64,000 nt of DNA from Paraburkholderia sp. PREW-6R (GTDB lineage: Bacteria; Pseudomonadota; Gammaproteobacteria; Burkholderiales; Burkholderiaceae). The notes beneath the pieces were generated by a model. The model was not told the origin of the DNA, did not search any database, and saw nothing but the letters and a program-made list of their open reading frames with translations. The position numbers and the translations under genes were made by a program. The DNA lies in the NCBI RefSeq assembly GCF_039621805.1, contig NZ_CP155074.1, positions 1 to 64,000 on the forward strand, read 5' to 3'. Below are positions 9,554 to 18,486 of this stretch, piece by piece (the stretch's first letter is position 1; each line of letters begins with the position of its first letter).

Positions 9554-9710
9554 CTCTATGGCCAGGCGCACCTGCTATCGCTTTCCGCGCCAGTCGTCGC
9601 GGCAGTAATTGATGCCGCGTTGTCTAATTCTGCCCACACGGCGCGCCTACACTGGTCTGCACCCGCGCGGCGTACTCCGGCGCCTCGCTCTACTGTCCAC
9701 GGGAACCGCC

Positions 9711-10001
9711 ATGCTTGAACTGAGACCATCCTGCGAAGGCTGCGGCAAAGCACTACCGCCGAACGCCCCGGACGCAATGATCTGCACCTACGAATGCACA
9801 ATCTGTGAGGTGTGCGCCCTCAGCACGCTGCGAAACGTCTGTCCGAACTGTGGCGGCAACTTTCAGCATCGGCCAGTGCGCACGCGGGCACAACTCGCGA
9901 AACATCCGGCACGCGTCGACCCACATCCCGTTTGGGTCGATGAAGCTTCCCACGCAAGCTTTTTCAATTGCTACCGCAACACGCCACCTGCGGATCGTTA
10001 G
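9711..10001 (+). CDS. DUF1272 cysteine-rich protein
   Basis: 96 residues. The first 60 match the DUF1272 pattern: MLELRPSCEGCGKALPP, then CTYECTICEVCA and VCPNCGG. Four paired-cysteine elements look like a small zinc ribbon. The C-terminal 35 residues are extra and variable. ATG 9711 is taken because DUF1272 proteins begin with MLELRP; the frame is open from 9609. The function is unknown. Confidence 0.85.
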   Translation: MLELRPSCEGCGKALPPNAPDAMICTYECTICEVCALSTLRNVCPNCGGNFQHRPVRTRAQLAKHPARVDPHPVWVDEASHASFFNCYRNTPPADR

Positions 10002-10229
10002 GTATCGCTACCGTCCGCGACATTTCAATTGGGCAAGCGGCTTTTCGAGCACGCACACGATCCACCATCCTGCTGTAACGGCATTCCCGCGCATTCACCT
10101 TCTGGAATTCTTTCAGTAAGCGAAAAGCTGTCTTTGCGACTTCGGGATGTTTCGCGGGTCACCGAATCGCTATTCTTCAGTCCAACGATCGAACTCGATC
10201 GCGAACCCACGCTGAAGAGGAGTAAGACC

Positions 10230-10361
10230 ATGAAACGCATTCTTTCCGCCCTGATTGCTTCTATCGCTCTGTTTGCCGCAGCGTCCGGCGCGGCGCATGC
10301 GGCCGCGCCGGCGCAATGCAGCGGGCCCGCTTCGTATTGCAATGTGTTTTTTGGCAATTGA
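10230..10361 (+). CDS. 43-residue exported peptide
   Basis: A very small gene with a good AAGAGGAG ribosome site before ATG 10230 and its own terminator. The product is almost entirely a signal peptide (MKRILSALIASIALFAAASG, cleavage likely near AHA-AAP) followed by about 19 residues with two cysteines, QCSGPASYCNVFFGN, that could form a disulfide. Function unknown. The clear ribosome site and terminator make it a real transcription unit. Confidence 0.7.
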   Translation: MKRILSALIASIALFAAASGAAHAAAPAQCSGPASYCNVFFGN

Positions 10362-10385
10362 GTCGTCAAGGACCCGCCACGAAAG

Positions 10386-10409
10386 GGCGCCGCTTGCGGC
10401 GCCTTTTTT
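10386..10409 (+). terminator. Rho-independent terminator
   Basis: GGCGCCGC, two-base loop, GCGGCGCC, followed by six T. It lies 25 bp after the stop of the small exported peptide. Confidence 0.85.
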
Positions 10410-10835
10410 ATACCCGCTGAGCAGAAGCGCACCATGGCTGCCGCGCATGAACTATCTGCGCATGACCTGAGGAAACGCACAGATGGAATACGCGGACGTC
10501 GGATGAATCATAAAATATCGGTACTCCGAATCGTTTAATGCTTGATGAAAATTCGATTCAATGCCGGCGGCGCTTACGTGTTACAGTGAGTCACCAAAGA
10601 GTTGTTTTCCCGAACCTCGCACACGTGCCCCTCGCATCGTGAAGCGCGCAAACAATTAACCTTCCGCGCGCGCTCAACCTGGTTTCTGTCTTTTCACTCC
10701 AGCATGACGGTGTCGTCAGCCGGCCATTAACGAAGTGGCCGCACTACGCGTACATCGTCTTTCAATACCTGTTATCCGCAGCCGGGCCGCGATTCGCGCC
10801 GCTTCGCTACGAAAAACGTCATCGGAGACGGCATC
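10410..10835. other. Intergenic region without a gene
   Basis: No gene seen. A moderately AT-rich stretch at 10500-10570 has GAATCG and CGATTC 20 bp apart and may hold a promoter for the following gene. A GGAG lies just before the ATG at 10836. Confidence 0.5.
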
Positions 10836-11120
10836 ATGAACAACACCATCAGAAGTTATCGCGGCCTCGAGATTTATCCGCTGGTTTATCCGCATCGGCC
10901 GCCGGGTGCCGGACAGCTCCGCCATTACGACGAAGGTTTTGACGCCGCGGTGCGTATCTGCCGGCGCGGCAGCGATGACACGCTCACTACGGGCCGTGTC
11001 TTCCGTGTACCGAGCCGCTCGCCGTTCGGCGCTGCCGGCGATGCGCGACTCGCATCGGCAAACTACGCGGAACAGTTGATCGACGGCATGGTCGCCGGCC
11101 AGTCGATCGTCGGACTTTGA
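10836..11120 (+). CDS. Conserved-type small hypothetical protein
   Basis: 94 residues, soluble, without a signal or membrane segment. The N-terminal half IRSYRGLEIYPLVYPHRPP resembles a short beta-rich domain. A Shine-Dalgarno-like CGGAGACGG precedes ATG 10836. It is followed within 6 bp by another small gene and probably forms an operon with it. I recognise it only as a type of small protein seen in Burkholderia genomes; no function can be given. Confidence 0.6.
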   Translation: MNNTIRSYRGLEIYPLVYPHRPPGAGQLRHYDEGFDAAVRICRRGSDDTLTTGRVFRVPSRSPFGAAGDARLASANYAEQLIDGMVAGQSIVGL

Positions 11121-11125
11121 CGGAT

Positions 11126-11401
11126 ATGTCGATGTCAGCTCACGTGTCCCGTCGTCAGCAGATTGCGGCAGTACCGGCGCGGACCGGGCGCGCGAACTAT
11201 CAGGTGACAGCATCGTCGCGTCGTACGTCGAGCGGCGCGGTACCGACGTTGAAAGTGATCAGATTGAGCGACGAACGCGTCATCTACCCGTTCCAGGGTC
11301 ACGCGGACATGCCGCTTTTCGCCGAAGCCGAAGCGGCGCAGTCCTATGCCGAGACGTACGGCTGGCAACTCGTCGACGGTGACATCGCGGTGCCGGAATG
11401 A
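11126..11401 (+). CDS. Small hypothetical protein (possibly DUF6723)
   Basis: 91 residues from ATG 11126; an in-frame TTG at 11117 overlaps the previous stop. The first 35 residues are basic and low in complexity. The C-terminal part LKVIRLSDERVIYPFQGHADMPLFAEAEAAQSYAETYGWQLVDGDI looks like a compact alpha/beta domain. Two genes in tandem with almost no gap suggest co-expression with the upstream protein. The domain name is from memory and uncertain. Confidence 0.6.
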   Translation: MSMSAHVSRRQQIAAVPARTGRANYQVTASSRRTSSGAVPTLKVIRLSDERVIYPFQGHADMPLFAEAEAAQSYAETYGWQLVDGDIAVPE

Positions 11402-11491
11402 CAGTCGCCGTGTCAGCCGGGCAGGGTGCCGCCGCTAACGTTTAACTTGCGCTGCCATGTCGGCCGCGTTCCGCCCGGTCTTCACCGCGTT

Positions 11492-11698
11492 CTAGATTTT
11501 GCCGCCGCCGTCAATGCCGTTCCCGCGGCGCCATACTTCCTTGCCACGTTCTGACAAATCTCCAGAACTGTGCTCCTTGTCCGGCTGCGTGCCGTCAACG
11601 GCCATGTCACCGCCAGGCGGTTGCTGCGACGGCTGCTTCTCCTTATTTCGCGCGGCCACTGCTTCATCGTGCGACTTGCCTGCATAGTCTTTACTCAT
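11492..11698 (-). CDS. Small hydrophilic hypothetical protein
   Basis: 68 residues from ATG 11698, very rich in Lys, Glu, Gln, Gly and Pro, without hydrophobic segments and probably disordered. The sequence SKDYAGKSHDEAVAARNKEKQPSQ is reminiscent of small stress-related hydrophilic proteins, but no domain can be assigned. It is convergent with the small operon at 10836-11401. Confidence 0.5.
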   Translation of the reverse strand: MSKDYAGKSHDEAVAARNKEKQPSQQPPGGDMAVDGTQPDKEHSSGDLSERGKEVWRRGNGIDGGGKI

Positions 11699-12035
11699 TG
11701 CATGGTCCTCCAAGGGTGGGCGTAGCCGATTAAAACGGGCGTCGTTCACTTCCGCAAGGAAGCAGAGTGTGCCAGGAAAGAACCGCTGAAGAAAACAGCC
11801 GGCTGCTCGCCACCTGATGGCACGGCCGGTTACCTACGCTCGACTTACGCCACAAAAAACTTCCGCTGTCAGGGCCTCGACGCGCCGCATGGTTCTGCCT
11901 CAAATGGTCCTATGCCGACCGCGTGCTTGATTGACAAGGCAAAAGTACAAGTTATCCACAAGGTTATTCAGCGAAACTGTGGATAACTTGCAAGGTCAGC
12001 AGGTTATCCACCGAAAAAGTCCTTTTGACTGCGCA
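11699..12035. other. Intergenic region with DnaA boxes
   Basis: 337 bp without a gene, upstream of the small hydrophilic protein and downstream of the stress-type protein. Its main content is the DnaA-box cluster described separately. Confidence 0.6.
11952..12012. promoter_or_regulatory. Cluster of DnaA boxes
   Basis: Two perfect DnaA boxes, TTATCCACA at 11952-11960 and its reverse complement at 11979-11987, plus TTATCCACC at 12004-12012 (one mismatch) and a weaker TTATTCAGC at about 11963. Three good boxes in 61 bp on both strands is far more than chance. Such clusters occur at origins, DnaA-regulated promoters and DnaA-titrating sites. The replicon's own iteron origin lies 10 kb away, so titration or a regulatory role is as likely as initiation. 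Confidence 0.65.
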
Positions 12036-13055
12036 TCAGATAGGGTGATGGTGACCAGTCACACGCTCCCAGCCATGGCGCACTGCGACCTTGAACCGTT
12101 CCCACGTGCTGTCGGGCGCTGTCGTTTCCCAATGACGGCGTGCTTCGGCTTCGACGTCCTCCCAAGGCCTGTCGCGGAAGCGCGAATCATTGGCAATTTC
12201 GGCGCCATAACGATAAGCCGGCACATAATCCTCATATCGCGAAGTTTCCCCTGCGTACTGTTCGTCGTAGTGCGTACGGAAATCTTCCTCGTACTCGAGG
12301 TATTCGTTCGGGATCTGCTCGCCGATGCTGCCAACCGGCTGCCCACCGCCTGGTACGATTTCGGTGGGCTGCATCACCGCGCCCGAGCCTGCAACCGAGC
12401 CCGCAGCAATTGCGCTACGCCCTGCATCGCCCACGAGAGGATCGATAACCGGTTCGTTGACCGGGTCCATAACGGGGCGCTCGCCAAGAGGCGGCGGTGC
12501 GAACGGTTCCGCATCGGTATTGCCTGGCGGCGGATACATCGGGTCCATTGCGGCAGCGGGACGCGTAGTCGCAGCCGTCAGCTCGGCTTCCGATTTGGGG
12601 ACGCTGGACGAGCGCGGCGTGCCCGCTGTCAATCCACCGATACCCAGCTCATCGAGCACCGAGTGTTCGCGAGTCGCGCCAGTTGTGGCATCCCATTGCG
12701 GCGAGCGCTCGCCGATGTCGGTGGCGCCCATTTTCGTCAGCGTGTTGCGGGCAATCTCGGCGTGCGATTCGCTGGCAGCGTTCACGCACACCAGGACGGC
12801 GCCGCGCCGGACAGCTTCGGTATAGCGCGCGGTATCGGTCGCGCGCGGACCACTGGCGAAGAGGCTCGACAGGAACCGCTCGATATTGGCCAGCATACCG
12901 GCGCCGGCTACTTCATCGGTTGCGGAGCCGACTGTGGGCTCCGCGTTTGCCTGCAGTTCGATCGCTTCGCGGGCAAAGCCCGTTTGCACCAGCGTTTCGC
13001 GAGCTACTTCCGCCTGTGTGTAGGTATCGAATAAACCGATCACGGTATGTTGCAT
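12036..13055 (-). CDS. Stress-type protein with GSP17M-like N-terminus
   Basis: 339 residues. Residues 1-40 (HTVIGLFDTYTQAEVARETLVQTGFAREAIEL) and about 75-115 resemble the general stress protein 17M-like fold. The middle (about 150-250) is a low-complexity Pro/Ala/Gly linker with MDPMYPPPGN and PVMDPVNEPVIDP. The C-terminal 90 residues are acidic and aromatic (YRYGAEIANDSRFRDRPWEDVEAEARRHWE). ATG 13055 has GGGAGGTAGCC directly before it. Function unknown; proteins of this design in Burkholderia are generally assumed to be stress related. Confidence 0.65.
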   Translation of the reverse strand: MQHTVIGLFDTYTQAEVARETLVQTGFAREAIELQANAEPTVGSATDEVAGAGMLANIERFLSSLFASGPRATDTARYTEAVRRGAVLVCVNAASESHAEIARNTLTKMGATDIGERSPQWDATTGATREHSVLDELGIGGLTAGTPRSSSVPKSEAELTAATTRPAAAMDPMYPPPGNTDAEPFAPPPLGERPVMDPVNEPVIDPLVGDAGRSAIAAGSVAGSGAVMQPTEIVPGGGQPVGSIGEQIPNEYLEYEEDFRTHYDEQYAGETSRYEDYVPAYRYGAEIANDSRFRDRPWEDVEAEARRHWETTAPDSTWERFKVAVRHGWERVTGHHHPI

Positions 13056-13327
13056 GGCTACCTCCCGACGTTTTCGATGGGAAGAGCGACGCAAAATGCC
13101 CCGCCTTCCGTACCGGTAGATGCCGCAACGATCGTGCCGCAATCGTGCTTCGGCAGACGAACGCGTTTAGCGCTGCCCTCCGGCCAATGACGGCCTGCGC
13201 AGCCGATGTGGTAAAAGACACCGCGGCGTGATGCCCCGCTTTTACAACAGCCAGTAAATTTCACCGACGCATGTTGATCGGTGCGAGCAGATCCGAATAC
13301 TCGAATCAGGCGTATGCCATAGCGTCT

Positions 13328-15622
13328 CTACGGTTGCGCGGAATGCGCCGAATGTACAGTGGCATCCGGTCGCGCCCGCGCCGGTTCACACTCGACACCC
13401 TGCAACAGACCCTCAAGCACCGCGATATCGAACGGCTTTGAAAGGACGTGAACGTTGACGTGTCGCGCCCGGTCGAGTTCTTCCGCGTAACCGGTCACCA
13501 GAATCACGGGCAGATGTGGGTCGAATGCCAGCACGGCTTCAGCCAGATCGATGCCGTTCATCCTGCCCGGCATGTGGATATCGGACAGCACCACGTCGAA
13601 CGGCAATGGTTCCCCGGTGCGCGCCTGTCTGGAGCGTGCATCGTCGAAAAGGCGCAAGGCGGCGTCCGCATTGAAGACGCATGTGACCTGGTGGCCCATC
13701 ATCTGCAGCAACGCTTCCATGCCGGCCGCGACTTCTTCGTTGTCTTCCACCAGCAGAATACGGACGCCAGGCGGCGCATCGGCTTCGTCCGCGCAGGTCT
13801 CGGCCGGCCCCACGGTTTGCGGCGGCTTTGCCGCGCGCGGCAGATAAAGGCGTACCGACGTACCTGCGCCGACCGCACTGTCGATTGCCGCGAGCCCGCC
13901 TGAACGCTCGCAGAATGCAAATACTTGCGGCAAGCCAAGGCCGGTGCCCATGCCTTTCGCCTTGGTCGTGAAAAGCGGCTCGAAGGCTCTTGCAAGTATG
14001 TCGGGCGCCATGCCGACGCCGGTATCTTCGAGTGAGAGCTGCACGAAATCGCCAGCCAACGGAAAACCGTCCTCGCGAGGAAAGGGGCGATTCGTCGCGC
14101 GAATGGTGAAGCGGCCGCCGTTTGGCATCGCGTCGCGCGCATTCACGGCGATATTGATCAGCGCCAGTTCGAGTTCGGCCACATCGACGCGCATGGGCCA
14201 GATGTCGGGCGCGATATCCATGACGAGCGAGACCTTCGCGCCGAGGGAAGCGCGCAGCAAGTCGCGGCATGCGGGCAGCCAGTTTTCGAGGGCGAGCGTC
14301 TCGTTACGCAACGGCTGCTTGCGCGCGACGCCCAGCAACTGGCGCGTCAGCGATTCGCCGCTCTTGAGCGCCCGCTCCATTGCCGACAGCTCGCGGTCGA
14401 GACCACTCGTGCCACGGCGCTTTGCGATCTGCACGTTCGCGGAGAGGATCATCAGCAGGTTGTTGAAGTCGTGCGCGACGCTGCCCACCAGCGTGCCGAG
14501 CGCTTCCATCTTGCGCGACTGCCGGTAAGCGGATTCGATCGAGCGACGCATCGACGCCTCGGCCTGCCAGCGCTCCCATGCTTCCTCTTCCGCGCCGAGT
14601 CGCCGCAGCGACAGCCAGATCACGCACCACAGCGCGATGGACGGCGTGAACATGGACAGCATCAGCACGCGCAGGTGCCGATACCACGCGGTCCAGATCG
14701 CAGCCGTGCGATAAGCGCACAACACATACACCGGATAGGAGCCGACATGCCGGAAAGCGACGATCACATCCTGGCCGTCGAGGTCAGACTGCATGCGCAC
14801 CACACCCGCGCGTCGGCCTTCAGCCATTGCGTCGGCGACCGGTGAATGTTGCGTCAGCGCGGAGCGTTCCTGCGGGCTGCGCGGATAGTGAGCGAGGATT
14901 GAACCGTCCGTGCGCACCAGACTCATGCGCATCGGCGCGCCGTCGTTGCCGCCGAGCAGCTCGCGGTAGAACGCTTCGAAATAGCTTGGCCGCAGCGCTA
15001 CGGACACGAGACCTGCGAACGCGCCATTCGCAGCGGGCCGCGCTATGCCCATATTGAACACCTGTTCGCCGGCCACATGCCCGGTCATGACTCGGGACAC
15101 CTCTTCCAGGCGCTTGCCGCTGCGAATGCCGGTGAAGTCCTCGCGGTCGGCGATCGAGATGGCGGGCGTTGGATAAAAACGGCTGCTTGCAAGCAGCGAC
15201 CCGTCGTGGCCGAAGATCGACACCGCGGCGACCTGCGGATAGCCGCCGCCCATCGTGCGCAACTTCTGGTGGATTTCGGCCTCGTGCTCGCGAATGCCAT
15301 TGTCGTCGAGGTCTTCTGTCAGTTCGACGATGCGCGCGTCGAGCGTTTCGTTCATGTCGAACACCTTCAACGCGTGTTCTTCAGCGACCCGCACGGTTCG
15401 CAGCGTGACATCGGTTGCGTCGGCGACGCGCGCGTGAAAGTCGCTGTATGCCATCGCCGTGACGTACAGGCACGGCAGCACGATGGCCGCGATCAGCAAA
15501 GCAATCAGCGTCATGCGCCGGACGTGAAAATTCTGCTCTGGTACGACCGGGAAGAGCGCCTCGTCCTGCGGCTCGGCGGAAAGGCGGCTCGCCTCGGCCG
15601 GATCGAACCGGTCGGATGTCAT
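13328..15622 (-). CDS. Hybrid sensor histidine kinase with Cache-type sensor
   Basis: 764 residues. Membrane helices at about 37-57 and 318-338 flank a periplasmic region that looks like a double Cache sensor. A HisKA-like domain follows with the phosphorylated histidine in SVAHDFNNLL (His384), then an ATPase domain (NAVNARDAM, DTGVGM, GTGLGL) and a C-terminal receiver (ILLVEDNEE; phospho-Asp in VLSDIHMP; SKPF lysine). The AHDFNN variant is typical of kinases with a C-terminal receiver. ATG 15622 is preferred over TTG 15628. It is divergent from the CheY/CheC/GGDEF operon, a possible partner. Confidence 0.9.
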   Translation of the reverse strand: MTSDRFDPAEASRLSAEPQDEALFPVVPEQNFHVRRMTLIALLIAAIVLPCLYVTAMAYSDFHARVADATDVTLRTVRVAEEHALKVFDMNETLDARIVELTEDLDDNGIREHEAEIHQKLRTMGGGYPQVAAVSIFGHDGSLLASSRFYPTPAISIADREDFTGIRSGKRLEEVSRVMTGHVAGEQVFNMGIARPAANGAFAGLVSVALRPSYFEAFYRELLGGNDGAPMRMSLVRTDGSILAHYPRSPQERSALTQHSPVADAMAEGRRAGVVRMQSDLDGQDVIVAFRHVGSYPVYVLCAYRTAAIWTAWYRHLRVLMLSMFTPSIALWCVIWLSLRRLGAEEEAWERWQAEASMRRSIESAYRQSRKMEALGTLVGSVAHDFNNLLMILSANVQIAKRRGTSGLDRELSAMERALKSGESLTRQLLGVARKQPLRNETLALENWLPACRDLLRASLGAKVSLVMDIAPDIWPMRVDVAELELALINIAVNARDAMPNGGRFTIRATNRPFPREDGFPLAGDFVQLSLEDTGVGMAPDILARAFEPLFTTKAKGMGTGLGLPQVFAFCERSGGLAAIDSAVGAGTSVRLYLPRAAKPPQTVGPAETCADEADAPPGVRILLVEDNEEVAAGMEALLQMMGHQVTCVFNADAALRLFDDARSRQARTGEPLPFDVVLSDIHMPGRMNGIDLAEAVLAFDPHLPVILVTGYAEELDRARHVNVHVLSKPFDIAVLEGLLQGVECEPARARPDATVHSAHSAQP

Positions 15623-16307
15623 GGTCAATGCGCGGCGAGGGAGGGTTGATGATCCGGGAGATGAAGCCCCACGAGCATCATACGAGATGAAAGCATCGTC
15701 GGTGTGGCAAAACTTACCGGAATTGCATTCTCGCTCTAACGGCGGTCAATTTGTCTGCCTGTTATTCAGCGACGAAACGGCAAGCGCAAACGTACACAAA
15801 AGTATTTATGAGAATTATTCGTGCGCGAGCGCAAATAAACATTTCCGCAAATTCGCAAAACCAGGAATTTTTACTTAACGATGGCGCTTTTGGCGTGTTG
15901 CTTTCCCGGGTAATTAGCTCGAAAATTCGCCATCATAAATATGCGCCTGCCACGTTCGGGCGCATTCCGCCGCGAGGGAGCCCGGTCATGCGGAGCACGC
16001 ATGCAGAGAGCGTCCACGGCGCCAGGCGCGCGACGAGAGGCCAGCCAGGCACGAAGCCGCGCACGTCCACTACGGGGGTAGGCTTCGAATATGCAGGTCA
16101 TCGCCGACGTCCTTCGTGCATGCAGACAGCGTTCGCGTCTGCTCACGAATTCCGCGCAGCGCGGCTTGCCGCGCATCCTTTCCGCTCGCTCGAAACCTGA
16201 CGTGCCGGCTCTGTCGCATCGTTGCGCCGGCTGGCAGATTTCGCCTCAAGAAGTCGCCTCTGTGCGCCGTTAACACGCCCGAGACCATTCCGCCCGACGA
16301 GCCGCCC
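15623..16307. other. Intergenic region between divergent signalling units
   Basis: 685 bp without a credible gene. The part at about 15740-15960 is strikingly AT-rich for this replicon and probably holds the divergent promoters of the kinase gene and the three-gene signalling operon. No clear operator palindrome was seen. Confidence 0.55.
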
Positions 16308-16676
16308 ATGCCGCTACCCATTGTGATCGCCGACGATTCGCTCCTTGCCCGCAAGGTGCTGACGAAGGCGCTGCCGCCGCAGTGGGACGTAGACGTCTCG
16401 TACGCGTCCAACGGGCGCGAAGCGCTCGCTCTGTATCGCGAGGGCCGCGCATCGGTCATGTTCCTCGACCTGACGATGCCGGACATGACCGGCTATCAGG
16501 TGCTCGAAGCGTTGCAGCATGAAGATCTCAACACGTTCGTGATCGTCGTTTCCGCCGATGTCCAGCCGGTCGCCCAGCAGCGCGTGCGCGCGCTCGGCGC
16601 TGCGGCATTCATCGCCAAGCCTGTGACGCCCGACGTGCTACTGCCCATCCTCAAGGAGTACGGGTTGTATGTCTGA
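16308..16676 (+). CDS. Stand-alone CheY-like response regulator
   Basis: 122 residues, a single receiver domain without an output domain. The acidic pair is in IVIADDSLLARKVL, the phosphorylated aspartate in VMFLDLTMPDMTGYQVL, and the conserved lysine in AAFIAKPVTPDVLL. ATG 16308 gives the normal receiver length; the frame is open upstream to 16116. The stop overlaps the start of the CheC-like gene by 8 bp, so the two are translationally coupled. The receiver is probably phosphorylated by a kinase encoded elsewhere or by the divergent hybrid kinase, and dephosphorylated by the CheC-like protein. Confidence 0.9.
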   Translation: MPLPIVIADDSLLARKVLTKALPPQWDVDVSYASNGREALALYREGRASVMFLDLTMPDMTGYQVLEALQHEDLNTFVIVVSADVQPVAQQRVRALGAAAFIAKPVTPDVLLPILKEYGLYV

Positions 16677-17292
16677 GCCAGTCCTGAACGAAGACCAGCG
16701 CGACGCGCTGCAGGAAGTCGCCAATCTGGCGATGGGCCAGGCCGCGACACGCCTCGCGCGCCTGCTCGATGCCTTTATCGAGTTGTCAGTGCCGCGCGTG
16801 AAGGTGGTCGCGGTGAGCGAAGCGGCGCAGGCATTGCGCGAGATGACCGGCATCGAGGACACGGTGAGCGCGGTGCGTCAGGGCTTTCGCTCCGACATCA
16901 AGGGCGAGGCGCTGGTGATCTGCCGCAGCGACAGCATCGAACAGTTATGCGCGCTCGTCAGTGACCCGTATTCGCGCTCGTCCTACGAGGCGGTGAGCCA
17001 GCAGGAACTCGTGCTGGACGTGGCCAACGTGCTCACGGGCGCGTGCGTGTCGTGCATTCTCGACCAGCTCGGGCGCACGCCGATTTTCTCCGCGCCGGGC
17101 CTGCTCGGCGAAACGTTGACGCTCGAGCAGGTGTTTCAGTCCGACGTGCTGCAATGGGAAGTGGCGCTGCTCGTCGAAGTCAATTTCGCGCTGGAGGACC
17201 AGAGCTTCCGTGCGCATCTCGTGATGCTGATGGCAGAAGAGTCGATCCGTCACATGAACGGCGCACTCGACGCGCTGCTTTCGAGCCTGTGA
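16669..17292 (+). CDS. CheC-like receiver phosphatase
   Basis: 207 residues. CheC proteins dephosphorylate CheY-type receivers. The first active-site signature D-x3-E-x2-N is perfect (DALQEVAN, about residues 12-19). The second is altered, with Asp in place of Glu (ELVLDVAN, about 112-119), so perhaps only one site works. CheD, the usual partner, is absent. The gene overlaps the CheY-like gene by 8 bp and the GGDEF gene by 4 bp (GTGA), so all three should be made together. Confidence 0.85.
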   Translation: MSEPVLNEDQRDALQEVANLAMGQAATRLARLLDAFIELSVPRVKVVAVSEAAQALREMTGIEDTVSAVRQGFRSDIKGEALVICRSDSIEQLCALVSDPYSRSSYEAVSQQELVLDVANVLTGACVSCILDQLGRTPIFSAPGLLGETLTLEQVFQSDVLQWEVALLVEVNFALEDQSFRAHLVMLMAEESIRHMNGALDALLSSL

Positions 17293-18227
17293 GCATAGCC
17301 GTGGACGCGTTGAGCGATCTGGTGGTCGAACGTGTCGGCTTCGGCATCTTCGTGCTCGATCGCGAGATGAACGTGCTCATGTGGAATCGCTTCATGCAGG
17401 ACCACAGCGGACTGTCGGCGCATCAGGTGGTCGGCAAGTCGCTCTTCACGCATTTCCCTGAACTGCCGCGCGTCTGGTTGTCGCGCAAGATCGAAAGCGT
17501 CTTCCAGCTGGGCAGCTTTGCGTTCAGTTCGTGGGAACAACGCCCGTATCTGTTCCGCTTCGACCACGACCGGCCGATTACCGGCGGCGTCGATTTCATG
17601 CAGCAGGATTGCACGTTCATGCCGCTCACGCGCGACCGGGAAGTGGTAGCCGTATGCGTGACGATTTCCGATGTCACGCACGTGAGCATCGTGCAGCGCG
17701 AGCGAGAAGAAGCAGTGGCGAAGCTTCAGGAATACGCGGACCGTGACGGACTCACCGGCATCGCCAATCGCCGCTTTTTCGAGGCGCGGCTGCGCGACGA
17801 ATACACGCGCTGGCTGCGGTACGGCGGCGATCTCTCCCTGCTGCTGTTCGATCTCGACCACTTCAAGAAGATCAATGACCAGTTCGGCCACGGCGTCGGC
17901 GATACGGTGTTGCGCGTGATGGCGCAGCGCGTGGCCGGCGTGGTGCGTGCGCAGGACACGTTCGGGCGGTTCGGCGGCGAGGAGTTTGCGTTGCTGATGC
18001 CGTGCACGCCGCTCGCAGACGCAATGCGCGTCGCAGAGAAAATCCGCTGCACGATCGCCGACACGCCGGTCGAAGCGCAAGGCACGGGCGTGCCGGTCAC
18101 GGCGAGTCTGGGCGGCGCGTCGGCCCGCGCAGGCGTGCCGGCTTATGACGTGTTGATCAACGAAGCCGACGCCGCGCTGTACAGCGCGAAGCGGCAGGGC
18201 CGCAATCGCTCGGTCGCGTTCACCTGA
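17289..18227 (+). CDS. PAS-GGDEF diguanylate cyclase
   Basis: 312 residues. A PAS domain (about 5-130; FGIFVLDREMNVLMWNRFMQ) is followed by a short coiled linker (about 135-150) and a GGDEF domain that should make cyclic di-GMP from two GTP. The active motif is GGEEF at 229-233. The inhibitory I-site RAQD lies five residues before it, so product inhibition is expected. There is no membrane segment, so the enzyme is cytoplasmic. The GTG at 17289 overlaps the CheC stop by 4 bp. Confidence 0.9.
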   Translation: MSIAVDALSDLVVERVGFGIFVLDREMNVLMWNRFMQDHSGLSAHQVVGKSLFTHFPELPRVWLSRKIESVFQLGSFAFSSWEQRPYLFRFDHDRPITGGVDFMQQDCTFMPLTRDREVVAVCVTISDVTHVSIVQREREEAVAKLQEYADRDGLTGIANRRFFEARLRDEYTRWLRYGGDLSLLLFDLDHFKKINDQFGHGVGDTVLRVMAQRVAGVVRAQDTFGRFGGEEFALLMPCTPLADAMRVAEKIRCTIADTPVEAQGTGVPVTASLGGASARAGVPAYDVLINEADAALYSAKRQGRNRSVAFT

Positions 18228-18486
18228 CGCACTGCACGCGCAACTCTGGCCCGGGCAACCCCGCCCGCTTCACGAACCGCCCATTTCTGCTGAAGATTTC
18301 CGCGTCTTCCGTCCCCGTATCGGCCGGCGAAACTGCGGCCTCGTGCAAACGTTGATATACTTTTCGCCGATTCCGGCATGCCTGCCGGGTGATTCGCGCG
18401 TGTCCCCGCGCGCCTGCTGCCTGTTTCGCGGGCCGGCATAAAAAATCCTGAACGCCTTTCAGCGGGCGCCTCCTGCGGAGATCGTC

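Noticed and set aside
16116..16307. N-terminal extension of the CheY-like protein
   Set aside because: The extension is Arg/Ala-rich and not part of a receiver; ATG 16308 gives the normal length.
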